Source: Mastigamoeba balamuthi (taxonomy: Eukaryota > Evosea > Mastigamoebida > Mastigamoebidae). Taken from it: a stretch of 64,000 bases of DNA. A model generated the notes under the pieces. It saw nothing but the letters and a program-made list of their open reading frames with translations. It made no database searches and was not told the origin of the DNA. Made by a program: the position numbers and the translations under genes. Below, in pieces: positions 32,785-42,816 of this stretch; the stretch's first letter is position 1; the number at the start of each line of letters is the position of its first letter. The stretch lies in the NCBI GenBank assembly GCA_902651635.1, contig CACRSC010000092.1, forward strand, positions 16,846 to 80,845, in the 5' to 3' direction.

Positions 32785-34230
32785 TTAGGGACGGGGGAAC
32801 CAGTACGTCACGAAGGTGTACTGCTCCGTTTGTTTCCCTGCTGAAGAGATTAGCGCCCTGAACCGGGTCGACGTTGCCTTGCAGAGCCTCCACGCGCTCA
32901 CCACGTAGCCCCTCCAGGCGTCGTGGCACACCAGCCACAGGTGTCCGTCACTCCACCTCTCCACACCCATTGCGTGTCTGCCGTCCGCAACCAGGAGTGG
33001 CCTCGGGGGCTGGGCCTCGTCGCCAATGCGGCCCCAGGGCACCTCGGTGACCTCCAGCGTGCGGGGGTCCACCACCACCAGCGGCTGCCTGTCCTGAGGG
33101 CAGCTCACTGAGAACGTCTGCCATCTCTCGAACAGCGCTCTGCTGAGCTGGGCGACCTCGTCGAGGCTGTCGGAGATGGCCACTCCGCTGGCCTCCGCGG
33201 TCTCGAGGAGACGAGCTAAGGGAAACGTGATCCCACTGGGCGAGGCCCACAGGTCCATCTGCCCGATCGCCCCCGTGGCCACGTCGATGCAATTCAGCGT
33301 CGTCCTGCCCTGCCTCAATGCCCAGAGGAACACGCTCCTGCCCGAGAGCGACCACGTGCACCTGATCAAGTCGGTGGCAGGGACACCAGGCAGCGCGTAC
33401 ACGGCGATGTGAGCGAAGACGAGCCTCCCGACTCGATTGATTGCCAGGCTGCAGGGAGGCGCGCCCTTCTCTGTGTTCCTCAGGACTTGCGCGAGTCTCT
33501 GGGAGGCATCGTGGTAGCAGAACATCGCTGATTGCCTGTGGTCCCTGAGCGACAGAGAGGTGAACAGCTCGCCCGTGCGTGCGTCGTAGAGGTACAGCGA
33601 CATGCGGGGGCCGATGGCGAGTGCGACAACGCTCTCCGTGTGCACCACAACTCTCATCCAGAAGTCCAGGCTCTCCAAAGGGGGCGGGACCAGCTCCACG
33701 ACACCGCGCCCCGGCCGCTCCAGCACGGCTTTGAGGAAAGGCTGCTGGGGGACGTGGAAGAAGAGAGCGACAAAGGCAGCGGGGGGCGCGAGGAACGAGC
33801 ACACAAACTCGCGGGCAAACAGAGGGCTGAGCAGCTGCACAGGGCTCGCACTCCCCACCCGCGGGTGCATGCCCAGCACGAAGCACAGCGACGCCTCCCG
33901 CAGCCACGTGGAGCGCAGCAGCGCGGGGCCGAGTTCAGAAGGCAGCAGAGAGAACCACAGCCACCTGTTCCTCCAGAGGTGCAGCCACAGGCGCTCCTTG
34001 CGCTTCCTGCGGCCCACCACAGGGGCGGGGCACCCGAGGAGGTTGCACAACGCACGGGCTGTGTTGCTACTGCACGAGGGGGCAGAGTACCAGGGCCGCA
34101 GGTGCAGCGGGGGCGACGGGAGCGGATGGTTGAGGGGGTCGTGCGTGAGCTCTCGCAGAGCACGCAGTACGCAGCCCAGGTCAGTGCCCCTGGGGAAGGA
34201 ATCGCGGAACACCCAAACAGGGATCGCCAT
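32785..34230 (-). CDS. Lineage-specific family protein, copy 1 (intact)
   Basis: Single exon, 481 aa, starting MAIPVWVFRDSFPRGTDLG. It has paralogues at 48079-49590 and 50044-51020. Conserved blocks are ERLWLHLWRNRW, GMHPRVGSASPVQLL, REFVCSFLAPPAAFVA, LYLYDARTGELFTSLSLRD, and DGHLWLVCHDAWRGYVVSAWRL. The N-terminal third is helical and may be an F-box-like or ankyrin-like scaffold. The C-terminal two thirds have regular beta-strand/DG-turn patterns, perhaps a propeller. I do not recognise the family. No signal peptide. The upstream flank has AT-rich words (CAAATG, GATTTAGTTGATTTG). Confidence 0.6.
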   Translation of the reverse strand: MAIPVWVFRDSFPRGTDLGCVLRALRELTHDPLNHPLPSPPLHLRPWYSAPSCSSNTARALCNLLGCPAPVVGRRKRKERLWLHLWRNRWLWFSLLPSELGPALLRSTWLREASLCFVLGMHPRVGSASPVQLLSPLFAREFVCSFLAPPAAFVALFFHVPQQPFLKAVLERPGRGVVELVPPPLESLDFWMRVVVHTESVVALAIGPRMSLYLYDARTGELFTSLSLRDHRQSAMFCYHDASQRLAQVLRNTEKGAPPCSLAINRVGRLVFAHIAVYALPGVPATDLIRCTWSLSGRSVFLWALRQGRTTLNCIDVATGAIGQMDLWASPSGITFPLARLLETAEASGVAISDSLDEVAQLSRALFERWQTFSVSCPQDRQPLVVVDPRTLEVTEVPWGRIGDEAQPPRPLLVADGRHAMGVERWSDGHLWLVCHDAWRGYVVSAWRLCKATSTRFRALISSAGKQTEQYTFVTYWFPRP

Positions 34231-34623
34231 GCGGGCAGTCTGTTTTTCAAATGTTTTGGCGGGACCCGATCGACTGATTTAGTTGATTTGTGGAACGGAT
34301 ACAGGAAGATTCAGGAACATCTCATATCGAGTGTGTCGCCAATGATGTTCTCGCCACATCTCGCAACTTCCTCTAGGATTCATTACAGCACAACCACTGC
34401 CAGGGATACTGGAGGGACGTGATTGTGTTTTTCTGGTGTGAATTGTGGGTTAAATAGATGTACTCAGGGTCTCTGCCTTTCGGATTGGGGAGGAGATCCT
34501 TGAGATTTCACGCTGCCATTGCCACAACAGACACACGACTCCATTCTCTAACTGTCATCAAACGGAGCAGACCACCCCGTTGCGCCCTCGGGTCTGAGTT
34601 GTTCCTGGAGACCGGAACAGGCT
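34231..34623. other. Intergenic region
   Basis: About 390 bp between the start of family copy 1 and the stop of the next minus-strand gene. It includes an AT-rich stretch at 34260-34470 that probably holds the promoter. No gene is recognised. Confidence 0.4.
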
Positions 34624-37245
34624 TCACGTGTTTCTGCTGCTGCCTCTTGCGAGAGGGCTGTGCAGAGCGAAGTAGGCCGTGGCCACCAACGCGGCCAGGG
34701 AGACGCCAGTGGACGCCATGACCTGCCACACGTGGCTCTGCTGCAGAGGCGTCCCCTCGACCCACACCACAACGTGCGCTGGCCGTGCGCAGCAGGCGGC
34801 CCCCACGGCCACGTGGAACAGCCCCGGGCCGCTGAACACGAGCACAGCGCGCCCTCGCTGGCCCAGGCTGAGCTCCATGTCGTCCCTCCCGTTGACGTCG
34901 GTCGCCGCGCTGACGTTGCACGAGTCGCCGGCCTCGTAGCTGCCGTAGGGCGACGACGGCGGGGTCGCGAACAGCAGCGCTACGGGCACTCCGAACGGGA
35001 CGACCAGCGCACTGCGGATGCAGTCCGAGCTCTCGGGGCCGAGGGGGTCGAGCGCCTGCGCGGTCGTGTTGCAAGAGCACTGCGCTCTGGTCGCAGCCCC
35101 GGCGCAGCGCGTCAGCACGGGGGCCGCGCCGTCGTTGCTGAAGGCGGACGTGGGGATCTTCACGCTGGGGTCCGCGTTGTAGACGCGGGAGGAGAGGAAC
35201 ACCCGCTCGCCGCGGTGCGAGGGTGACCTGTAGTTGGTCGGGATGCTGGCCCAGCCGCGCTCGCTGCTGGGGGCCTCCCACACGAGCTCCGCGCAGACGC
35301 CGGGGAACCCTGTGCCGCGGACGCGGGCCACCGAGACCGAGTCCCTGCAGGAGAGCTGCCCCTCGGCGCTGGGATCCATGGCGATGAGAGTTGCGCCCCA
35401 CGACGCGTTGCCCGAGATGTCGCTGAGGTTCCAGAGGCGTCCGCGGTCGCTGCTGGTCGCCGACAGCGCCCCAGGGTTGGTCAATCTGGCCACCACGCCC
35501 CGCTGGCCGTACTCTGCCAGCCGCGAGCCCCCGCGCGGAATGAGGACCTCGGGCGGCGAGACCTGGAGCAGCCGCTGCAGCGAGCACGTGCCCAGCGCCG
35601 CTGCCAGAGGGGCCCTGACGGCGGCGAGGGTCCCTCCGGGCTGGGCCACGATAGCGAGGACATCGCCAGCGCAGTCCATCAGGACGGAGAGGGCCCCCGA
35701 GAGCGGCAGCTGCACAGCGCTCCCCGCCTGGTACTGGGCTACGGGGAGCCTCCCGTAGAACAGGGACCCCGAGGGCCACGCCAGGGCGGCGTACGCCAGG
35801 CCGCGCTCGGCTGTCTGCAGCGCGGCGACGCGCTGGCCGGGCGGCACCGCGAGCAGGCGCTGGAACGACCGCCCGCAGTCCTGCGAGACCCACACGGACG
35901 AGCCGAAGGCCAGCAGGTGGGCGCCCGCGACGTGCGCTCGCAGCCCGTCGACGGAGGACTCGTTGGGGAAGGTGAACCGGAGCTCCTCGTGCAGGTCCGG
36001 CTCCACAAGGGCCACGACCGACGCCCCAGAGGCCGCGCGGACGAGGACGAGGTGCGCAGGCGGCTGCTCCTCGGAGCTCAGCTCCGCAGAGGCCACCGAC
36101 AGCGCGCCCGTCGCAGTCCACGAGCGCCACACCGAGAGGGTCGCGTCGGTCGAGAGGGCCACGGTGCACCCGCTGATAGCGTACAGCGCCCAAGGGACCG
36201 CGGACGTCGCTGGGTCCCTGAGCCCGCAGGCCCCCGAGGCCACGAGCCGCACGGGGTCGCCAGCGCTCCACGAGTCGATCCACTGCAGGCCTGTCGTGAC
36301 GGCCGCCCGGCTGCGCGACGCCAGCGGCCCACGAGTGAGCCCCGCGGTGGCGTTCCAGAGGGCCAGGACGCCCGAGGCGCTGAGGGCCGCCGAGGCCGCG
36401 ACGAGGCCCGTGTCGTACGTCGACGCGCCCGAGGCGAAGGACGCCGTCGAGAGGAACACCCTGCCGGCGACTACGGCGACAGCGATGTCGGGGGCGCAGG
36501 GGCACGAGAGCGCGGCGACGGGCAGGTCGGCGTCCAGCGACTCCACCGACGGCGACGCCCCAGCACTGTCCTCGGGCAGCGCTCCCGATGCGTCCGGGAC
36601 GACAGAGACGCACTGCACGAGGTCGTCGACGGCGCACCCGGGGGCCGCGGGGCCGCTCGCGTGCACGCGGAGCCGCACAGCCCCGACGGCGCCGTGGAGC
36701 GACGCCAGCAGAGAGGGCGGCAGAGGCGCTGGCCAGCGGCCGCTGACCGGGTCGAACGCCCCCGAGGCGACCAGCAGCGACGGCTCCACGAGGGGCCGCA
36801 CGGCCACCGACGCCAGCGACGCGGATACATCGGCCAGCGACCGCGGGACCACCGCGGAGACGCTGACGGGGCCGTCTGGCGTCGGGGACACTCGGGGGCC
36901 GACGGACCAGGCGGCGCACCTCGCGGGCAGCACAGCAACGACCGCAGAGGCCGACGACGAGCTCGCTGCGTAGACGCCGGCCGAGGCGTACGTGTGGGTG
37001 CTGTGGCAGCAGCCCGGGGGCGCAGCCAGGGCCGACTGCGACGACGGGGCTGCGGAGTCGCCGTAGCTGATGGTCGGGCACGGAGAGGACGAAGGACACA
37101 GAGCGAACCAGACGGGCTCACCGGCGTACAGGGCGCCCGCTGGGCTCGGGACAGCTCCGACATGGGCGTAACTCAGCGTCAGGGCAGCCACGAGGCTGGG
37201 CAACGAGGCCAGCAGCGCAGCAGTCCGAGAATACATCGATCCCAC
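34624..37245 (-). CDS. Type I membrane protein with PKD-like and Asp-box motifs
   Basis: Single exon, 873 aa. Residues ~8-22 form a signal peptide (LLASLPSLVAALTLS), and a transmembrane segment lies near the C-terminus (VMASTGVSLAALVATAYFAL) followed by a short basic tail. The N-terminal domain has PKD-like features (GDSAAPSSQ, then HTYASAGVYAAS). Two BNR/Asp-box-like motifs, VWVSQDCGRSFQRL and SSDRGRLWNL, suggest a sortilin/Vps10- or sialidase-like propeller in the ectodomain. Many Cys and NxS/T sites (NAT, NES, NLS, NAS, NTT, NVS) fit an extracellular location. The protein is Ala/Ser/Val-rich. Function is probably adhesion or receptor; not identified further. Confidence 0.65.
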   Translation of the reverse strand: MGSMYSRTAALLASLPSLVAALTLSYAHVGAVPSPAGALYAGEPVWFALCPSSSPCPTISYGDSAAPSSQSALAAPPGCCHSTHTYASAGVYAASSSSASAVVAVLPARCAAWSVGPRVSPTPDGPVSVSAVVPRSLADVSASLASVAVRPLVEPSLLVASGAFDPVSGRWPAPLPPSLLASLHGAVGAVRLRVHASGPAAPGCAVDDLVQCVSVVPDASGALPEDSAGASPSVESLDADLPVAALSCPCAPDIAVAVVAGRVFLSTASFASGASTYDTGLVAASAALSASGVLALWNATAGLTRGPLASRSRAAVTTGLQWIDSWSAGDPVRLVASGACGLRDPATSAVPWALYAISGCTVALSTDATLSVWRSWTATGALSVASAELSSEEQPPAHLVLVRAASGASVVALVEPDLHEELRFTFPNESSVDGLRAHVAGAHLLAFGSSVWVSQDCGRSFQRLLAVPPGQRVAALQTAERGLAYAALAWPSGSLFYGRLPVAQYQAGSAVQLPLSGALSVLMDCAGDVLAIVAQPGGTLAAVRAPLAAALGTCSLQRLLQVSPPEVLIPRGGSRLAEYGQRGVVARLTNPGALSATSSDRGRLWNLSDISGNASWGATLIAMDPSAEGQLSCRDSVSVARVRGTGFPGVCAELVWEAPSSERGWASIPTNYRSPSHRGERVFLSSRVYNADPSVKIPTSAFSNDGAAPVLTRCAGAATRAQCSCNTTAQALDPLGPESSDCIRSALVVPFGVPVALLFATPPSSPYGSYEAGDSCNVSAATDVNGRDDMELSLGQRGRAVLVFSGPGLFHVAVGAACCARPAHVVVWVEGTPLQQSHVWQVMASTGVSLAALVATAYFALHSPLARGSSRNT

Positions 37246-37309
37246 CAGATACGGCGGGATTCGATCTCACAAAGATCCGTGAAGATACAGATTCATATAC
37301 TGTGATGAA

Positions 37310-37379
37310 GGCTCTGTAGTTTAGTGGTAAAATACCTGTTTAGGGTACAGGTGGCCCCGGTTCGATTCCGGGCAGAGCC
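37310..37379 (+). tRNA. tRNA-Pro(AGG)
   Basis: 70 nt cloverleaf. The acceptor stem is GGCTCTG/CAGAGCC, the anticodon stem CCTGT/ACAGG encloses loop TTAGGGT (anticodon AGG, Pro; the TTAGGGT loop is typical of eukaryotic tRNA-Pro), and the T-arm is CCCGG-TTCGATT-CCGGG. It has no intron. It lies 65 bp upstream of the start of the membrane protein gene and 24 bp beyond the stop of the C2/coiled-coil gene, on the opposite strand to both. Downstream T runs are short (TTT). Confidence 0.9.
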
Positions 37380-37402
37380 CAACTTATTACCTTTCTATTC
37401 TA

Positions 37403-40400
37403 TCACGGTCTCTGTTGCTCCCTGTCCGCGGGCGGCGTGCCTGCCCCGTCTCTGCTGAAGCGTAGGCGCGGCTGGCGGACGTCGACGCGTCGTGGCAGCG
37501 TCGGCGACGACGACGCGGACCTGGGCGACTGTATCATCGTGAGCTCTGGCAGCTTGCTGGGCATCGACCGTGCTGGCGACACCGACCTCCGCTTGGTCAG
37601 CTGCCCCTCGCGGGCCTTGAAGCCCTCGGCATACCTGGAGGCGCGCAGCAGGCCAGTGAGCTGGGCGTCACGCAGGGAGCGCGTGGGGGCGCGTACAGAA
37701 GGAGGTCTCTTCCCAGAGGCGAGTACGCGTTCTGCGCTGCCTGCTCGGCCCGCTCGACCTGCTTCAGCTCCTCGATCTCCTCCCTCAGCTTGCCGATGAT
37801 CTGCGGAGGGGTCGTGTGTGCGTGCGTGCCAGCTGTGAGCCCGTGCGTGAGCCTCGACCCCTAGCTAGGCACCTTCTCGTGCTTCTTGATGGTCCCCTTG
37901 AGCGCTGGTATCTGCGCGTTCTCGCCCTGCAGGACCTCGATGTACATGAGCTGCGGAGAGCTCTGTCAGTGCACGGCAGCGCAGCGGCGCCCGGGTACCT
38001 TGTGCTTCAGCTCCTGGTGCGCCTCGGTGAGCTCCTGCTTGAGCTCCGCCACCTTGGAGTTCTTCTTCTCCAGCTTGTCCTGCAGGAACTTGCGCATCGT
38101 AGTCTCCGCCTCGAGGCTCTGCGCGAGCACCGCTGCCGACGCCCCGCCTCCTGGTCAGCGCCCACTGTGTGCTGTGCTGGTGGGCAGGGCAGGGAGGGCC
38201 CTCACTGATCTTCTTCCGGGCCTCTGGGTCGGAGAGCAGCGCCTGGTCCGTGGACGCCCCCAGAGACTTGTCGTACGACTCCTTCTCGGCCAGCAGCCGC
38301 GTCAGCCTCCTGTTCTCAGCCTGCACGCCACGTAGCACCACGTCAGCAGTGGCGGCAGCAGCGGGGGCGGGCAGCGCGCACCAGGAGCTTGACGTTGACG
38401 GAGCGCATGTCCGTGACGGCCGACTCAAGCTGCTTGACCTTGTCGAGCAGCCTCAGCGAGTCGACCGACGACGAGCGCACTATCTTCGAGACGCCCTGGG
38501 CCTCCTCGGGCGCCTTGCCCATCGGCGAGCACGGCGCCGAGCGCATGGCGACGACCACGGGCACCTCCTTCCTGCTCGCCGCGGTCTCCTCCTGGTACTG
38601 CTGGCCCCTGGGCGCCCAGTCAGCCGCTGGAAGGGCGCAGGTCCCGCTCTCCGCACCTCGCGAGGTAGCTCAGGGCGCTGTACGCAGAGTCCTCGGGGGC
38701 GCTGCGCGTGCCGCCGTCGCCGTCGGGCGGCGAGCCCTCGGCGCTGCCGGGCGAGGCCAGCGCGAGGCTGACGGGGGTCGCGGGGCCTCGCGACGAGGCC
38801 GTCGTGTAGGGCATGGCGCTCGTGGGCGAGGGCTGCGGGGACTCGTCCGGCCGCGCCCTCTGCAGCGAGCTCAGGGGAGCCACCCGCTTCAGGTCGAGGA
38901 AGTTGAGGTACGACGCAGAGTCCCACAGCGTCTGCACACGCGCAGGGGGAGAGGGGGGGAGGCGTGTGACTCAGGTGCGCAGCCCAGGCGGACACGGGGG
39001 TGCCCCGCTTACGAGCTCCAGCAGCACTGTCAGCGCCGCCTTGTCCGAGTTCTGCACACTGAGGACGAGCTCGCGGGGCTCCCCGACCTGGAAGTGGTCC
39101 GAGACCTTGTAGAACCTGCGCGCACGCATCGCACGGACCGCCCCGTCAGCGGCAGCGCTGCGGGCGGGACAGTGGGGCCAAGTGCCGCACTCGATCTCTG
39201 CGAAGCCGTAGAAGAAGAAGGCCTGCCCCTTCTTCTGCGACCTCGTCGTGTCCGAGCCGCTGACGTCGCACCGGAAGAACTCCACCACGAACCCTCCCTG
39301 CGAGTTCGCCAGCGACTCCTGGCCGGTGCCGCAGTAGTGAGTGCGCCGGACTGAGGCGGGAGGGGCTGGCGAAGGGAGGAAGAGGTCACCTTGCCCATCG
39401 TGTACGGCAGCGAGCACTCCCACGCGGGGCGCGTCGAGTGCGAGGTGATGTACGCGACCTTGGACGACGACCGCTGCAGCGACTCGGGCTCGTTGACGTA
39501 GAGCGTCGTGAACGGGAGCCTGCGGTTGTTGGCCCCGGGATCCTGTGGACGGCGTGAGTCCCCGCCCACTGCTCCCCACTACTGCGCACCGTGAACGAGC
39601 GGAAGGCCGCCGACGAGTACTCCTCGAGGTCGGCCACGGCGTGCATGGCGGCCAGCAGCGAGCAGGGGCGCGGCGTGTCGTCCAGGAAGCCGTGCAGCTC
39701 GACCTCGAAGCGCAGGAGGTTCCTGTTGGAGCTGAACAGCAGGCGCTCCTCCTCGACCGACGGTTCGCGCGTGATCGAGACGAGCATGTACGAGCTGTCG
39801 TTGAGCACGAGCCCCACGTTGTACTGGCAGCTGGGCTCGATCTCCGCCAGGGGCACCGCGCACTTGCCCAGGTACTTCTTCGTGCTGTAGTCCACCAGCG
39901 CGATGACCAGCCCCTCGTCCTCGGGCACGTTCTTGGCCACGTCCAGCCGCATGGGCTCCTGCCAGATGGCATTCCTGTCGGCGGTGCGGGCCAGTGCAAA
40001 CGCTGAGCGGGACAGAGAAGGGAAGAGGGGAGAGAGCAGCGCAGTTGCACTGGGTACCGGGTGGTCTTGGTCACCGTCGTCGTGCTGCGCGCCTGCTTCT
40101 TCTCCTTCTGCTCCGTCACGGTCTTGACGAGGGCAAAGGGGCTCGGCAGGGCATCGTCGACCAGCGGCAGGTTGAACGCGCCGTGCACGTGCACCGTGTA
40201 GAGCGTTCTCTGCGCGCGTTCAACGCAAAGACCGCAGACCCGTGTGTTCAGTGCCCCGCGCGTCCCACACCCGTTGCACGCACGTAGTCTGCGGCTGTGT
40301 CGATCCAGATCTCCAGCGACAGCTTGCCGGGCGCCTCCTTCGCGTCTGTCGCGTTTTTCTGCCCGTGTGCGTGCGTGTTTGTTTACGCGACCAAGGCAAT

Positions 40401-40984
40401 TGAACACGCTTGCGCAATTGCTGCGGAAATTGGCGTGACGGGTGGGTGATGGCCCGCACCCACATGAGCTCGACGGTGTGGTTGACTTTGGTGCCCGGGG
40501 GCCCCGAGTGCAGGCGCTCGAGCGCGGGCTCCAGCGACAGCATGCAGTGCCCAAACGTCTCCACGACCGGCTGCCCCTTGCGCTTCACCACCTCGTTGGC
40601 GGTGATGAACAGCCGCGGGTGCACCTGCCCTCCCTCGAGCTCTGCGCGTGCGCGGGTGCGGCCCCGGCCACTCAGCTCAGACGGGCAGCCCAGCGCGCAG
40701 GTGCGGCACTCGGACGAGGGGGAAAATAAAGCGGAGGGTCCGTATCGGGGCGCACCGGGGGCGTAGGACGAGCGGGACTTGCAGAGACGGAAGGCGAAGG
40801 TGTCGGTCTGGAACTTGGGGGTGCGCGAGCGCTTCTGGACGTCGGTGCGCGACGTGCGGCCCCTGTCGGGCGAGGGGGCGCTCTCGAGGACGAGGGCCAC
40901 GAAGCAGGTGGCCTTGCGCAGGAACGAGCACCCGTGTATCCGCACCGCCACGCTCTCGTACGACGCAGACGCCGACGCCTCCAT
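37403..40984 (-). CDS. C2-domain and coiled-coil protein
   Basis: About twelve exons. Starts MEASASASYESVAVRIHGCS with an N-terminal C2-like domain (LRKATCFVALVLES, then RTPKFQTDTFAFRLCKS). Further C2-like segments follow: RTLYTVHVHGAFNLPLVDD, EDEGLVIALVDYSTKKYLGK, and NRRLPFTTLYVNEPE. A Ser/Pro-rich linker (SPTSAMPYTTASSRGP) leads into heptad-rich helices (LLDKVKQLESAVTDMRS, then KFLQDKLEKKNSKVAELKQE, KLREEIEELKQVERAEQ), and a basic Ser/Pro tail (KRRSVSPARSMPSKL) ends at TGA 37403. Tandem C2 plus coiled coil is common in ciliary and centrosomal proteins, which would fit the NPHP3-like gene in the same window, but no specific orthologue is recognised. Introns are short and mostly GC-rich. Confidence 0.6.
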
Positions 40985-41343
40985 TTCGCCCCGGCCACCC
41001 TCGTTGCCTGCCGGCCCTGCTGCGCGTGCGGCGCCTCCAGACGCGTCCGGCTGCTCAAAATGGCGTCGCAAACGCGGTATCCCCGAGTAATATCCGCGGA
41101 ACCCCGTCGGCAGCGGACACACAGCGCCCGGAGCAGAGGGGGACCTGCGCAGCTGCCACGCACGAGGCACGTGGGAGCAGAACCGCGGCGGTGGTCCAAC
41201 ACGCACCGCGTGCCTGTCGCGCTGCTGGAAAATCGGAGCCAAATGGAAGTGCACGCAAATGCACAGCACAAAAACGACAAAGACGAGGGGCAAGCAATAA
41301 GCGACACTCGGCGGTTTATGGTGTTTCTGGGCTGGGCTGGGGG
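40985..41343. other. Intergenic region
   Basis: 360 bp between the C2 gene start and the RPAIN stop. It contains AT-richer words (GGTATCCCCGAGTAATATCCGC, partial). No gene is recognised. Confidence 0.4.
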
Positions 41344-42432
41344 TCATGACACTGTCTGGCAGTACCCGCACGCGGCGCACGAGACGCGCAGGCTGATCCT
41401 CCCCACGTCCTTGACCGCCTCGAATCTCAGCGCTTCTCTGCACGCAGAAACGCTGGAAAGGGAGTGGTGGGAGGGCGACGACGGCTCAGCGACACGTCAC
41501 ACAGCTGTAATCGGGGGCTCTCCCTATCCCCAACCCTCTTTCCCCTCTTTCCCTCTCTCCCCCTCGTACTTGTGGGTGTTGGCGGCGTCGAGGACCTTGG
41601 CGCCGAACTCGGGGAGGGAGGAGCTGAGCTGGAGGTGCAGGCGGGCGCCGCAGTCGCAGCCGAGGAGCCTGCCCTTGGCCCACAGCCACCCCGCAGAGCA
41701 CAGCGGGCACAGCACGCGCCCCGCAGACGCCGGCGTGTCTCGGTCGGGCTCCTGCGAGCTCTCCAGCGACTCGGCGTAGATCGCCGCGTGCTCGTCGCCC
41801 TCGCTCTCGAGCTCCTCGCGGATGGCGGCCTCGAGCTCTGCCGCCGCACAATTTCGGGATATCAGGAATTCCGACACAAAATCCGGCAAAAATGCGGAAT
41901 CTTCCCAGGGGATTCCTCCCTGGAAAGAAAAAAGGGCGGACAGATTTTTCGATCTGGATTCCATGCTTATTCCTCCGCACAGATTCCGTATTTCCCACGT
42001 CGCGAATCGCGGAACAGGCTTTCACGTGCCAAATCCAAAAAGATTCCGGCACCCACCGGTTATGCCGCGTCAATCCGGCATAAACACCGCAGACGCGGCG
42101 TACGGCAACGCACCGAGCATCATGTCGATGTAGTTGTCGCCCATCTGCCTGCCGACCTCGCGCTCCATGCTGGCGAGGACCCTGCGCACGATGCCCTCGT
42201 TCTGCTCGCTGCGCGCCCCCGCAGCCCCGACGCCTCCGACGCCACCGACGCCACCGACGCCACCGACGCCTCCGCAGCCGCTGGTGGGCGCCGTGCGGGC
42301 GCTGCACACCAGCGCGGCCCGCTGCTCGCGCGCGCGCGACATGGACTCGCGGACGAGGGCCTGGCGGCGGAGGGAGGGGTCGCCGGCGCCCTTGGAGAAG
42401 AGCCTGCGCCCCGCGCTGTGTGTCACGTCCAT
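41344..42432 (-). CDS. RPAIN: RPA-interacting protein (RPAIN/RIP-like)
   Basis: At least three exons. The N-terminal exon has basic helices (KGAGDPSLRRQALVRESMS), a Gly-Gly-Val run (GGVGGVGGVGGVGGVG) from a CCGACGCCA repeat, and IVRRVLASMEREVGR. The middle exon has ELEAAIREELESEGDE and a zinc-binding cluster VLCPLCSAGWLWAKGRLLGC, then DCGARLHLQL. The last exon ends LRFEAVKDVGRISLRVSC, AACGYCQTVS, a late Cys-x2-Cys-x2-Cys array. The CPxC...CxCG...C-xx-C layout is that of RPA-interacting protein, which carries replication protein A into the nucleus. The intron joining HK to EALRF uses GTACGA. The intron near 41845-42060 is AT-rich. An alternative in-frame start lies at 42450. Confidence 0.7.
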
Positions 42433-42816
42433 CCCGCCTGCGCGCGCCAATCAACGGATTTGAATATCTGCCCGATCGATGAATCTGGCCGATATTCAAA
42501 TCGCCAGATTCTGTCACAGGCAGGTTCGGTCTCCCTTGGTGGGAAGGGCAGTGTGCAGCAGATCTTCCCTGAGTCAGAACTGCGGGGAGTACTGGTCTGC
42601 AACTTTTCCCGATGCAGGTGTTCACTTTGACGGGCCACTTGCACGACCGGATCTGCAGCAGCGAATCGTCACTCAAGGGGAGGAGAACAGCCCGGTGTCT
42701 GCCTCGGGCCTGCGATTCGCGTGGTGTGGGATCGCCCCCCGCGGAAAATCTGTCAGAATAGCTCGCAGAGATCTGTCACGAGCGCATTTCGTAAAACACG
42801 CACCCGAAATAGCAGC
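42433..42816. other. Divergent intergenic region between RPAIN and a membrane gene
   Basis: About 380 bp separate the two divergent starts. Positions 42440-42510 carry an AT-rich element with ATATTCAAATCG and its near-complement CGGATTTGAATAT, a possible hairpin. Probably a shared promoter region. Confidence 0.45.
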
